Positions 50,648-58,462 of a stretch of DNA of 64,000 bases are shown one piece after another. Source of the stretch: Calothrix sp. FI2-JRJ7 (lineage in GTDB: Bacteria > Cyanobacteriota > Cyanobacteriia > Cyanobacteriales > Nostocaceae); contig JAHHGX010000082.1 of assembly GCA_019359675.1 (NCBI GenBank), positions 62,001 to 126,000 on the forward strand, in the 5' to 3' direction. The notes below the pieces were generated by a model. It had not been told where the DNA came from. It ran no database searches and saw only the letters and a list, made by a program, of their open reading frames with translations. A program made the position numbers and the translations under genes. Position 1 is the first letter of the stretch, and each line of letters opens with the position of its first letter.

Positions 50648-50896
50648 ATGAACATTATCACAATAACATTCACTCACTTTTTAGCTCAAACTCCAAAATA
50701 CACATTCAACTCGCGCGTCGCTATGAAAAGTAATTGTGACCCTAGTAAGTGGGCTATCGGTAGAGTTACTGGATTGCGTCTTGATGATGATAATATCTGG
50801 AATTATACGATAGTTTTTGATTATCCACTAGGCTATTGTGATGAACTTCCAGAATCTGAACTAGCAGGCGAGGAAGAATTTATATGTTTGAACTAA
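50648..50896 (+). CDS. Small hypothetical protein
   Basis: 82 residues, starting MNIITITFTHFLAQTPKYTF. A longer frame opens at 50561 but would run across the GGCTCACGCC element, so the internal ATG is preferred. Beta-rich with 'KWAIGRVTGLRLDDDNIWNY' followed by FDYPLGYCDELPESEL, resembling small barrel proteins of plasmids. No known family. A hairpin at 50929-50955 lies just downstream. Confidence 0.6.
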   Translation: MNIITITFTHFLAQTPKYTFNSRVAMKSNCDPSKWAIGRVTGLRLDDDNIWNYTIVFDYPLGYCDELPESELAGEEEFICLN

Positions 50897-50928
50897 TCAG
50901 GTGAAAGTGCTGGTGCGAGAGGTATCTA

Positions 50929-50955
50929 GAGGTTGTCCCAAAATGTGACAACCTC
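50929..50955 (+). terminator. 9-bp stem hairpin after the 82-residue gene
   Basis: GAGGTTGTC (50929-50937) pairs with GACAACCTC (50947-50955) around a nine-base loop. No T-run follows, so terminator function is only possible. The rest of 50897-51187 holds nothing else recognisable. Confidence 0.45.
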
Positions 50956-51187
50956 GCCGTGATTAAATTACGTTAATTTTATTTCCACATCGGCGCCATA
51001 TTATAAACACTTGAATGCCCAAGTATTTAAGCAGATATTTGAGGCACCGTTTTCATAAATATTATTAAGCACTTAAATATTTATCAAACTAACTAATTAC
51101 ACTTGTAATAGTCAGTAATCAACACGTTCGTTGCATTAAGCATGTGTAATATATATGGGAAACACAAAATCTAATAATCAATTTTTT

Positions 51188-51835
51188 CTATTTAAGATTT
51201 GGTATTTTAATAAAATTATAGCGGCGAGTGCGACAATAGCAAGTAACTAAGATGGTATAGCCATACATTTCAATTTTGCCTTGATAGTCAATAGCAGATT
51301 GTCCATTAACTATTGACAATTTCAAAGAATTATCCTCAATTTGGTAAATTCCTTGGTAAATAAACTGGTTATGACCTGGGTAAAACCATTCTGCCGTTTT
51401 TTCAAGAAAATCTTGTTTGCCAGAAAATACATTTGTATCTAAAACTTTCCCATCTTGATAAAACCTTAAAAGATAGTAATTATTAGATTGACTACGACTA
51501 TAGTATAAACCATCAAAACGGATATAATGGCTCTTTAAAAAATACTTATGTAGTGCAATTTTTACTTCTAACTCTTTTCTGTCATTTAATAAGTTATAAG
51601 CTGCAAAATGAACTTGTTCACAGTGGTCATTAAGTGCTTGTATTACTAATGCTAAACCCTCTGCATCATAATTCAGAGCTTCTGGTAAAGCAGATATTCG
51701 CTCATATATTACTTGACTTGCTAACCGTTGTTTGACTCCTTCTATCCCTCCTAAAACAACAGCATTTGCATGAGGATAATGCTGATTTCCGAGAACAGCG
51801 TCATATGCTCTAGGATGATTGAATTTGTTTGACAT
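51188..51835 (-). CDS. Hypothetical protein with N-terminal HEAT-like and C-terminal beta domain
   Basis: 215 residues from the ATG at 51835 (MSNKFNHPRAYDAVLGNQ). The N-terminal pattern PRAYDAVLG, then AVVLGGIEGVKQRLAS and ISALPEALNYDAEGLALVIQ, is common at the start of Nostocales repeat proteins, where it begins a HEAT-like module. The C-terminal half is beta-rich with repeated aromatic strands (GLYYSRSQSNNYYLLRFYQ), possibly binding a ligand. A frame from 51895 adds 20 residues unlike the family. Function unknown. Confidence 0.7.
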   Translation of the reverse strand: MSNKFNHPRAYDAVLGNQHYPHANAVVLGGIEGVKQRLASQVIYERISALPEALNYDAEGLALVIQALNDHCEQVHFAAYNLLNDRKELEVKIALHKYFLKSHYIRFDGLYYSRSQSNNYYLLRFYQDGKVLDTNVFSGKQDFLEKTAEWFYPGHNQFIYQGIYQIEDNSLKLSIVNGQSAIDYQGKIEMYGYTILVTCYCRTRRYNFIKIPNLK

Positions 51836-51975
51836 AAAACTATCATGATATAAATTTTTGATGAAATTAATTCTATCGTGCAACCAGCACCACATTATAG
51901 GTACTCAAGTATTGGGGAAGTAACTATCTTTAGCTAATAATAGGCGCCGCTCAAATGTGGTTTTTTCATTTTACA

Positions 51976-51985
51976 GGCTCACGCC
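51976..51985 (+). promoter_or_regulatory. GGCTCACGCC element upstream of the 106-residue gene
   Basis: Exact copy, 38 bases from the ATG at 52024, preceded by TTTTACA. Confidence 0.5.
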
Positions 51986-52023
51986 TTGAAGAGTGATGAA
52001 ACAAATGCAGCGAGAAAAATAGT

Positions 52024-52344
52024 ATGTTTATATCGAGCCGTACAGAAGATGGACAAGCGTATTCACTTCAAATTAGTTCGCTTTCAAGCTTGTCTGAGTT
52101 TTTAAGTAACTATCCGCTTAATAACTACGACTTGCAAATTAATGAAGCCAGGTATCATCTGCGGAAAACAGGGAGATGTGGAAAGCGGGATTACCCTAAA
52201 ATTGCTTTACAAAAAGATGGCTTTATTCTCCCCACGGAACTTACTTTAACTCAAATCTCTGACCTTGAATATTTCCTTAGAGAACATATTGGTAATATTT
52301 ACTGCTTGGAAATAAATAACAGTGTTTACCAAATGTCGAGATAG
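52024..52344 (+). CDS. Hypothetical protein
   Basis: 106 residues (MFISSRTEDGQAYSLQISSL). Mixed alpha/beta, with a Leu-rich helix (LSSLSEFLSNYPL) and a basic patch (HLRKTGRCGKRDYPKI). No family recognised. Supported by the upstream GGCTCACGCC element at the usual spacing and by clean coding composition. Two further small genes follow in the same direction. Confidence 0.6.
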   Translation: MFISSRTEDGQAYSLQISSLSSLSEFLSNYPLNNYDLQINEARYHLRKTGRCGKRDYPKIALQKDGFILPTELTLTQISDLEYFLREHIGNIYCLEINNSVYQMSR

Positions 52345-52444
52345 ATGTTTATAAAAGTGGCGCCTAATAGCAAGGGAATGAATGCACGATAATCATTCCC
52401 CTTATTTACAAATATTCACATTTCATATAATCAGGTAAAATCGT

Positions 52445-52717
52445 ATGGCAATCGTTATAGCACAACCTCAATTTCAGGTATTAACTCATGCACAAACTAA
52501 AGCAGTTAGCGGAAGAATTTACTTTCCTGCTTTATTTTTAGCTGAGTTTCATTGCTATGTTATTTATTGGTTACAGCGACAAGAAATATCATTTGACGAA
52601 AAAGACCTTAAAATTTACTCTGATGGGTCTTTCCGCATATATTTTAAAGCACAACAATCTCCAGAAACCGAATTCCTTGCCTTGATTGCAATGATTGAAG
52701 AGTCTATCGTAAGTTGA
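52445..52717 (+). CDS. Small hypothetical protein
   Basis: 90 residues (MAIVIAQPQFQVLTHAQTKA). Contains an aromatic/Trp segment (ALFLAEFHCYVIYWLQRQEI) and an acidic end. No motif recognised. It lies 100 bases after the 106-residue gene and 93 bases before the next one, on the same strand. The AGGTAAAA before the ATG is a plausible ribosome site. Confidence 0.55.
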   Translation: MAIVIAQPQFQVLTHAQTKAVSGRIYFPALFLAEFHCYVIYWLQRQEISFDEKDLKIYSDGSFRIYFKAQQSPETEFLALIAMIEESIVS

Positions 52718-52810
52718 TTACAACGATAGAAGACAATTTTAAGCCCTTACGGGCATTCACTAATGACACAAAGCGCATCGCTACACGCGCGATTTTCGGA
52801 GAAATAGAAA

Positions 52811-53245
52811 ATGCAAAACATTCAAGACTGCTTAACAATTATTATTGTTGTTTTGTTCAATTTAGGCACGGCAATGATAGCCCTGGATTTATCTATAACT
52901 TTAGTACAACTGTGGAATCGTATAGCTGATACAGACAGTTGTTTACTTCAAGTTAATAATGTTACCACATTTCAGCAAGCCCTAATTAACGATACTATAT
53001 TATCTCCGACTGCTCCAGTTGATTGCATAACCGAAACTATTGCCCTGGAAGTAGACGTAGAATTACTTGCACTTCTGATACAAAAGTTACCACAAACGCG
53101 CGCTCGTTCTGCTGCAAGACGTTTGGGAATTTCCGATAAAGTTGATGGTAAATATCAGAAGTTAGGGATTTTGCGAATGAAACTACAAGAAGCGTTAAAA
53201 TCTCAACCACAAAAAGTGCAACAGGTGCTGAGTCACCTTTGTTGA
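52811..53245 (+). CDS. Hypothetical protein with N-terminal membrane helix
   Basis: 144 residues. Residues about 7-32 (LTIIIVVLFNLGTAMIALDL) are a membrane helix. The C-terminal 70 residues are basic and helical: LLALLIQKLPQTRARSAARR, then LGISDKVDGKYQKLGILRMK, resembling a helix-turn-helix found in plasmid proteins. GGAGAAATAGAAA precedes the ATG. Function unknown. A strong hairpin follows at 53281. Confidence 0.6.
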   Translation: MQNIQDCLTIIIVVLFNLGTAMIALDLSITLVQLWNRIADTDSCLLQVNNVTTFQQALINDTILSPTAPVDCITETIALEVDVELLALLIQKLPQTRARSAARRLGISDKVDGKYQKLGILRMKLQEALKSQPQKVQQVLSHLC

Positions 53246-53280
53246 TTATTCATAACGTTGCTCAAAAAGACTACAATCAT

Positions 53281-53303
53281 CGAACGGCAACTCTTGCCGT
53301 TCG
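53281..53303. terminator. Bidirectional hairpin between convergent genes
   Basis: CGAACGGCAA, loop CTC, TTGCCGTTCG: a perfect 10-bp stem between the rightward 144-residue gene and the leftward gene ending at 53342. GTAATTT follows on the + strand. The stem is strong; T-runs are weak on both sides. Confidence 0.6.
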
Positions 53304-53341
53304 GTAATTTAGACTGATTTATCACTTTGCAGTTAAATTTA

Positions 53342-54190
53342 TTACAAATCTAAAGTTTCAAGTACCGATTCAAGCCATCTCAAGTGTTGCACTGTTTTAT
53401 CGCGTCCTTTTGCGGTGTTTAGCGTCATCTGAGAATATGGTTTACCTTTTTCGGTTGGAAGATAATCGGGATTGCCTTCCGGGTTACGCACTTGGAAACC
53501 CTCTTCAATCAGAAATTTGTTAACCCGTTGTGGCGACCAAATGTCACCAGTTTGCTCTGTAAGTATCTCACCCAACTGCCTCGGCGCCAGCAGTTTATTC
53601 TCTACGGAAACAGCGAGCATTGACTTTGCTTCTTCGGCTTCTTGCTTTAAATGAGGATATCTTTTAGCTATTGCATTTAGTTTGGCGCCTGCTACTAGTT
53701 TTGGCTCCAACCCAGCTTTACCAAGTGTCAAATCAAGCAAAGTTGAAATTTCTTCTAAAGACGGCGTTGGAAGTATTTGTTTAGGCGCCGTCTCTTGCTC
53801 CCAACCCTTGATTTTTTGCATCCAACTACGAATGCCGATGGTCATAAATGCTTGACAAACTAACCTCGCTTGCTCTGTGCAGTATCTTCCTGCATCATAT
53901 GCATAGTATGTAAAGATAACTGAAATTGCAAGGTCAGGAATTTTAGACTGGCGCCAGTCATTTAGGTCGGCAGGGCTAAATCCATAACCCATAAGCATTT
54001 GAGCTAATTTTGTCGGCTTTTGGTCGGCAGTATATACGAGAGCTTTTCTAACTGATTCGTCATCTACACCTGCGAGTCTAGCAGTCGCACGAATACTACC
54101 TTTCCCCTTGCCTTGAGCATCAATTTCAATTTCAGATAGAATCTGCTTAATAACATCATCTAAACTTTTTTGCGTCATAATCTTGAGCAT
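53342..54190 (-). CDS. Putative DNA-binding plasmid/phage-type protein
   Basis: 282 residues. The N-terminus has a helix-turn-helix-like stretch (SIRATARLAGVDDESVRKAL). The central part (FTYYAYDAGRYCTEQARLVC, then FMTIGIRSWMQKIKGWE) is typical of phage antirepressor-like proteins of cyanobacterial plasmids. The C-terminal region (QLGEILTEQTGDIWSPQRVN with KFLIEEGFQ) is a second winged-helix-like unit. A regulatory or replication role is inferred. The ATG at 54190 is used; ATG at 54178 (MTQKSL) is possible. A hairpin at 54252-54289 lies upstream. Confidence 0.65.
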   Translation of the reverse strand: MLKIMTQKSLDDVIKQILSEIEIDAQGKGKGSIRATARLAGVDDESVRKALVYTADQKPTKLAQMLMGYGFSPADLNDWRQSKIPDLAISVIFTYYAYDAGRYCTEQARLVCQAFMTIGIRSWMQKIKGWEQETAPKQILPTPSLEEISTLLDLTLGKAGLEPKLVAGAKLNAIAKRYPHLKQEAEEAKSMLAVSVENKLLAPRQLGEILTEQTGDIWSPQRVNKFLIEEGFQVRNPEGNPDYLPTEKGKPYSQMTLNTAKGRDKTVQHLRWLESVLETLDL

Positions 54191-54251
54191 TCATATTCAA
54201 AACATTTCTAACTTTCACGCACAAGCTGGTTAATTCTAATTTGACAGTCAG

Positions 54252-54289
54252 GCGATTAACACTCAAATTTAAATTTCGAGTGTAATCGC
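54252..54289. repeat. Inverted repeat between two leftward genes
   Basis: GCGATTAACACTC (54252-54264) pairs with GAGTGTAATCGC (54278-54289) with one base bulged. It lies downstream of the LuxR-type regulator and upstream of the 282-residue gene, so it may be a transcript end or an operator. Confidence 0.45.
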
Positions 54290-54324
54290 TGTTTCACACA
54301 AAAAGGTTGTAAATTTAACTAATT

Positions 54325-55038
54325 CTAAGTTACGATGCCATAACGTAAAGCGTTGACTGCTGCTTGGGTACGGTCGTCAGCGCATAGTTTGTTGAGAATA
54401 TTGCGTACATGAGATTTTACCGTCCCAACTGTGATGTAAAGCTCTTCGCTAATTTTTACGTTGGTAAAACCGGAGGCAATTAAACGTAATACTTCTAATT
54501 CTCTCTCGGTTAGAGGGTACATCTGAAGAAATTCTAAATCCTCATCGTTGTTTGATGCTGGAGAAACAAACTTACTGGCGCCATAAAATCCTTTGTCCAG
54601 CAAGCTTGGATTTTGTTGTAATATGGTTCGAGAAACTGCTGAATCAATCCAAGTGTTGCCGTTGTATGTGACATGGAGGGCTTCGAGCAAATTATCGTAT
54701 TTGATATCCTTCATACAATAAGAGTCAGCACCAGCAGCAAATGCAGCTAATATAGCTTGCTTATCGTTATTGAGTGTCAAAATTAATACCTTGGTCTGAA
54801 AATTTAGCCCTTTTGCAATCAATTTGATTTCTTTTGTCAGTTCAATACCGTCCTTGTCAGGCAAACCAATATCTACAATTGCGATATCTGGTTTCGACGA
54901 CTTAAAGAGTGTTAACCCGTCCCTCGCATTGATAGCTTCCCCCGCAAATCGAATGTCTTGGTTTTGCTGTAGTGTTGTGCGAATCCCAACGCGCGTTAAA
55001 TCGTTGTCTTCGATGACAATTACACTGATTTTACTCAT
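54325..55038 (-). CDS. NarL/LuxR-type response regulator
   Basis: 237 residues. Receiver domain (about 3-125) with acidic pair EDND, phospho-acceptor Asp in IAIVDIGLPDKDG (about 55) and Lys in YCMKDIKY (about 109). C-terminal LuxR helix-turn-helix (about 170-235): LTERELEVLRLIASGFTNVK and then SEELYITVGTVKSHVRNILN. All residues for phosphorylation are present. No histidine kinase is seen nearby. It presumably controls plasmid or host genes after phosphorylation by a kinase elsewhere. A 286-base gap separates it from the partition operon. Confidence 0.92.
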   Translation of the reverse strand: MSKISVIVIEDNDLTRVGIRTTLQQNQDIRFAGEAINARDGLTLFKSSKPDIAIVDIGLPDKDGIELTKEIKLIAKGLNFQTKVLILTLNNDKQAILAAFAAGADSYCMKDIKYDNLLEALHVTYNGNTWIDSAVSRTILQQNPSLLDKGFYGASKFVSPASNNDEDLEFLQMYPLTERELEVLRLIASGFTNVKISEELYITVGTVKSHVRNILNKLCADDRTQAAVNALRYGIVT

Positions 55039-55127
55039 GGTTCAAAATTCCATGCGATATTCCCTAACACTTACTTGTACTGATAATCACTATCGAATCC
55101 GAAAAAAAAGTTCAATTTTTCGGGAAT

Positions 55128-55352
55128 TCAAAGTAAAGCAATAAAGCCAATAAATGCAACAAATATTTTCAATTCATCTGGAACTTTTACCAGAGGGCAA
55201 ATTCCAATACCAACGAGCGCTAATACTATAGCGTTGAGCGGTGACGGCATCAATAAAAATAGCGACAAGGCGAATAAACTGATAGAAATTAACCAGGCGC
55301 ATGTAACTTGTACCGCTGTGAGTACGTCCATGAATTTGTTTTGCTTGTTCAT
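55128..55352 (-). CDS. Small membrane protein
   Basis: 74 residues with three hydrophobic stretches (AWLISISLFALSLFLLM, NAIVLALVGIGICPLV and IFVAFIGFIALL), probably two to three transmembrane helices. It ends the leftward partition transcript, 49 bases downstream of the DUF6753-like gene. Family unknown; the length and composition resemble holin-like or small plasmid membrane proteins, without further support. Confidence 0.6.
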   Translation of the reverse strand: MNKQNKFMDVLTAVQVTCAWLISISLFALSLFLLMPSPLNAIVLALVGIGICPLVKVPDELKIFVAFIGFIALL

Positions 55353-55401
55353 AAATAAATCCTAATGGTCACATTTCATTAAATTATGTCTCAGCTAATA
55401 G

Positions 55402-56088
55402 CTAAGGTTGCTTCACTCTTAACAAACAGTAATCAGATATTCGCTTTTGACCTCGTTCTTTAGCAACTAACGAGTTTTGGGCAGAAGCTTTAGTGCAATC
55501 AAGATTAGTCAAACTTTCAGAGTTCCAAATAGCAATATCGCGCGCGAGTTTACCTTGAGAACTATTTGCCCAGCGTAATGTTTCTGTCTCCGCAACAGTT
55601 AATAATCTTGGTTTGAGGGGAGCATAACCACCAGCTAACCATACTGGAACGGATAAACCCGCTAAAACACCAAATCCAGTTGCTGCTACTATTAATCCAA
55701 GCGCAGGTAGCATTACTTTTAACCGTGATTGCTGCTTTGACTCTGCTTTTTTGATGAGTCTTTGAACACAGGCGCCGATTTCAACTTCTAAACCTTTCAA
55801 AGAAATACGCTTTTGTTCCTCCATAGCTTGCTTTGTTTTTTCCAGATGGTCATACAAGGCATGTGACCACCGTTCAAATAATCCTTCCAACTCGCTAGGT
55901 TTATCCTCAAGTAAGACTTGAAGTTGACCTGTTGCTAGCATAACTAGAAATAATGGGTCGCTAGTAGAAACCCCGTGTTCAACTGTAATTGCCAGTACCC
56001 GCCTTTGAAAATCTGCGTCTTTACCTTCAAGTAAACGATTTAAGAAACTTTCATTTTTGGCTTGCCGTAAAGTATGCACCATAATCAA
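55402..56088 (-). CDS. Membrane protein of the partition operon (DUF6753-like)
   Basis: 228 residues. A soluble helical N-terminus (NESFLNRLLEGKDADFQRRV, then ATGQLQVLLEDKPSELE) and a coiled coil precede two hydrophobic segments near 145-175 (VMLPALGLIVAATGFGVLAG, LSVPVWLAGG). Such proteins accompany mobilisation or partition genes on cyanobacterial plasmids. The start overlaps the preceding stop by four bases, so it is translationally coupled to the 347-residue protein. Its role is unknown; a membrane anchor for the partition complex would fit. Confidence 0.7.
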   Translation of the reverse strand: MIMVHTLRQAKNESFLNRLLEGKDADFQRRVLAITVEHGVSTSDPLFLVMLATGQLQVLLEDKPSELEGLFERWSHALYDHLEKTKQAMEEQKRISLKGLEVEIGACVQRLIKKAESKQQSRLKVMLPALGLIVAATGFGVLAGLSVPVWLAGGYAPLKPRLLTVAETETLRWANSSQGKLARDIAIWNSESLTNLDCTKASAQNSLVAKERGQKRISDYCLLRVKQP

Positions 56089-57128
56089 TCCCAGGAAAGC
56101 TCATTAACTTTGTCAGGAGTGGGGGAAGGGGAGAGTGGGAGAGTGGGGGAATTAGGAGAAGTTGACATCTGCAAAAGTGAATTTTCAAGCTGCTCATTCC
56201 CCTTGTCTCCCACTCCTTCACTCCCCCTTTCCTGAATTGGCGCCTCAAATTGTTGCAATATAGATGCTGCGAGAGAAAAGTCAACTTCCTTCAATTCGTC
56301 AAGTACTTCTCCATCCATCGTGGCACTAACAATAGTATGCCCATCATCTGAAGAGAGCAGCACAAAATAATCTTCTTCAGCGTGAAGGGTTATTGTGCAT
56401 TCTTTCGGTAGGGTAAAGTCGCTTGTATTTTCCTCGTGGTAATTCTCTATTACTTTCTCAATTAAAGCATCTTGAATTTCTAATAACTCAGCTTTTTCTA
56501 ACTTTGTTGGTATTGATTCAATTTGACTTACAGATTCTTGTGGCATAGTAATGGTTACTGCTTCCTCCTGTATAAATGCTGAAGTCGTGTTGAGTTGCGA
56601 GTTAGCTTCTTTAAATTCTTGCAATTCGTGGGGAGACATATGTTGTAGTAAATCTTTCAATACATCTAAATTGGTAATGTTGGTAATCTCCTTGTTTAGG
56701 AAATTGGTGGAAGATTTAGTTTCTGTAACATCTGAAGATTCATCAGAGTCACTGGCGCCGCTGTTAAGTAAAATTGGTTCTTGTAATTCTGTTGCTATTT
56801 CGTTACGCATCTGTAGAACTTCGGTTACATACTCTGTACTGAATACACGGTCAAATATTTGACTTTGACTTGTGTATCGTAAACTAGGTTCTAAACTTTT
56901 ATACGACGATAAAGACCATTGCCCATTAGTATTTATATGACCGCAAACCAAGAACTGCCCTTGAGAATGGTCGAGAAACCATTCTTTCTCAATTCCAAGA
57001 TTTAACAATGTAGGCTCTTCTGCGGCAAGGATATATAATCGCCCCATGTATTCATGTTTACCTTCGTCAGTTACATCGCAGTTAAAAGCGGTATCAGTGG
57101 AATATAAAGTGTGAAAATCGTAACTCAT
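56085..57128 (-). CDS. Acidic protein of the partition operon, C-terminus from a palindromic repeat
   Basis: 347 residues, acidic, with no known fold: an N-terminal beta region (YDFHTLYSTDTAFNCDVTDE) and a central low-complexity stretch rich in Glu/Ser. Residues about 299-338 (ERGSEGVGD ... PLSPSPTP) are encoded by the repeat at 56115-56232. The ATG at 57128 shares one base with the ParA stop (TGATG), and the stop overlaps the next gene by four bases, so all are coupled. Function unknown. Confidence 0.7.
   Translation of the reverse strand: MSYDFHTLYSTDTAFNCDVTDEGKHEYMGRLYILAAEEPTLLNLGIEKEWFLDHSQGQFLVCGHINTNGQWSLSSYKSLEPSLRYTSQSQIFDRVFSTEYVTEVLQMRNEIATELQEPILLNSGASDSDESSDVTETKSSTNFLNKEITNITNLDVLKDLLQHMSPHELQEFKEANSQLNTTSAFIQEEAVTITMPQESVSQIESIPTKLEKAELLEIQDALIEKVIENYHEENTSDFTLPKECTITLHAEEDYFVLLSSDDGHTIVSATMDGEVLDELKEVDFSLAASILQQFEAPIQERGSEGVGDKGNEQLENSLLQMSTSPNSPTLPLSPSPTPDKVNELSWD
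56115..56232. repeat. G/C-rich palindromic element, in-frame copy in the 347-residue gene
   Basis: G-rich arm 56115-56156 (AGTGGGGGA units), centre with TGAATTTTCAA, C-rich arm 56194-56232. On the leftward coding strand it encodes RGSEGVGD and TLPLSPSPTP, the same reading frame as the 42991 copy. Confidence 0.75.
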
Positions 57129-57883
57129 CAGGCGCCTCCTACTCCTACTTGAAGTTTTGTTCCGTCTTTCTTTTTAGGCTGTTTGTCTTTTGCCCAAAGG
57201 TAAGTATTTTCAATCGCGCGCTCGGAGTCTTCCAAAAAAGTAGATAGTCTTTGCTGTGACATTATCGGCATAGTTTGTTCAATGTCGGGTGCATCGAACC
57301 GGAACTTTTTTGAGTCGATAAAGTATCTGTCTCCTGGGTAAAGTAAGGGAAAGTCTATTATTTGCAGTGTATTTTTGTACTTGTTTTTCAATCCTTTATA
57401 GGCTGCATCACCGTCTAAAAAGCTCCAATCATCGGTCTTCCCGTGGTTTCTAACAAAGACATGCAGCATTGTGTCTTTGTATAAATTCATCGATTGGTAA
57501 AACAAGTCAATGGATTCAAAACCCCCGTCACAAACAAACCACTTGCAAACATCTACACCGTATTTATCAGCAACTTCTAATAACCGTCCCTTTTTTATCC
57601 AGTTTTGAACAAGGGGGAATACGTTGGCAGGAAGGTTGACGATAACTGGTTTGTTGCGAGCCAGTTCAAAAATTATGTCGGCTTTGTTTCCTTTATTTAA
57701 GGCTTCGCTAAACTCAGCATCAACAGCATAATCGTAAAATCGCTTCACATCCTGGTTCGTCATATCAGCATCTACTAAAGAATGTTCTAGTTTTTTGTCG
57801 ATAACGTACTGCACCATGACGCGCGCGAACAGTGATTTTCCTACTCCTCCTTTCTCACCATCGATTAAATGAATTCTCGCCAT
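57128..57883 (-). CDS. ParA/MinD-like ATPase of the partition operon
   Basis: 251 residues. A deviant Walker A, DGEKGGVGKSLFARVM (about 8-23), opens the protein, followed by switch-like VDADMTNQDVKRF (about 38) and FVCDGGFESIDLF (about 115-127). This matches the ParA/CobQ/MinD family, which segregates or mobilises plasmids by ATP-driven surface patterning. It is unusual to find it in the same operon as an actin-like ParM. The length (251) suits a type Ib ParA or a MobD-type protein. The gene starts 17 bases after the ParR-like gene. Confidence 0.85.
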   Translation of the reverse strand: MARIHLIDGEKGGVGKSLFARVMVQYVIDKKLEHSLVDADMTNQDVKRFYDYAVDAEFSEALNKGNKADIIFELARNKPVIVNLPANVFPLVQNWIKKGRLLEVADKYGVDVCKWFVCDGGFESIDLFYQSMNLYKDTMLHVFVRNHGKTDDWSFLDGDAAYKGLKNKYKNTLQIIDFPLLYPGDRYFIDSKKFRFDAPDIEQTMPIMSQQRLSTFLEDSERAIENTYLWAKDKQPKKKDGTKLQVGVGGA

Positions 57884-57900
57884 ATTTAACTTGTCTCCAA

Positions 57901-58329
57901 TTAAAACGTCTCGCTATCTGTCGTAATACCTGCCAAATTCCACTCAGTAAGCTCAAAATTATTGAACTCATCTTGTTGGGTACTAATTTCATTGAATGCT
58001 TGGGCGCCTTCAACAGAAATGGGAAATGCCTTAAATAACACCTTACCAATGCGCCAGCTATCAACATTGAGTGCTGCACATAAATAACTAAGTTGACTAG
58101 CAAAGGCGTTTGCAGAATCTAAAAGTAGCAATTCCAAATATTCCTTTGAGTGATTACCTTCACATAAAAGCGCTATAGGCATATAGTACGCAGTCAAAGC
58201 AGCATTTATCATCGCAGTTGTATCTTGGCTTGGGTGCAAATCTCGATTTTGTATGTAAGCGAACATCTTTGCTTTATCTGAATGGAGCGGCGGTTGATGG
58301 CGCCATGTAAAATCTTTCTTTTTACTCAT
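57901..58329 (-). CDS. ParR-like adaptor of the actin-type partition system
   Basis: 142 residues from the ATG at 58329 (MSKKKDFTWRHQPPLHSDKA). The basic start followed by 'FAYIQNRDLHPSQDTTAMIN' and AALTAYYMPIALLCEG fits the ribbon-helix-helix N-terminus of ParR/StbB proteins, which bind the centromere and cap ParM filaments. The acidic C-terminus (ELTEWNLAGITTDSETF) could contact ParM. A frame from 58383 would add residues read from the palindromic element and is not preferred. ParR identity is likely from position right after parM, more than from sequence. Confidence 0.65.
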   Translation of the reverse strand: MSKKKDFTWRHQPPLHSDKAKMFAYIQNRDLHPSQDTTAMINAALTAYYMPIALLCEGNHSKEYLELLLLDSANAFASQLSYLCAALNVDSWRIGKVLFKAFPISVEGAQAFNEISTQQDEFNNFELTEWNLAGITTDSETF

Positions 58330-58336
58330 AATGAAA

Positions 58337-58462
58337 GAGGAGGGGGAGAGTGGGAGAAAGGGGGAGTGGGGGAAAAGTTTCAAGATTCAAATATTACTTT
58401 TCATTCATTTATTCTTACTTCCGTTGCCCCCACTCTCCCACTCTCCCCTTCCCCCACTCCTC
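58337..58462. repeat. G/C-rich palindromic element at the parM 3' end
   Basis: G-rich arm 58337-58374, centre with ATTCATTT-type AT sequence, C-rich arm 58423-58462. The C-rich arm encodes the last residues of ParM (GVGEGESGRVG), then a short out-of-element tail to the stop at 58401. The element forms a large hairpin between parM and the ParR-like gene. Confidence 0.7.

Noticed and set aside
52714-52929. 71-residue frame between two small genes
   Set aside because: Overlaps the start of the better-supported 144-residue gene in another frame, with no motif or ribosome site.
42991-58462. G/C-rich repeats considered as a CRISPR-like or tandem-repeat array
   Set aside because: They are three dispersed palindromes with internal degenerate units and no regular spacers.
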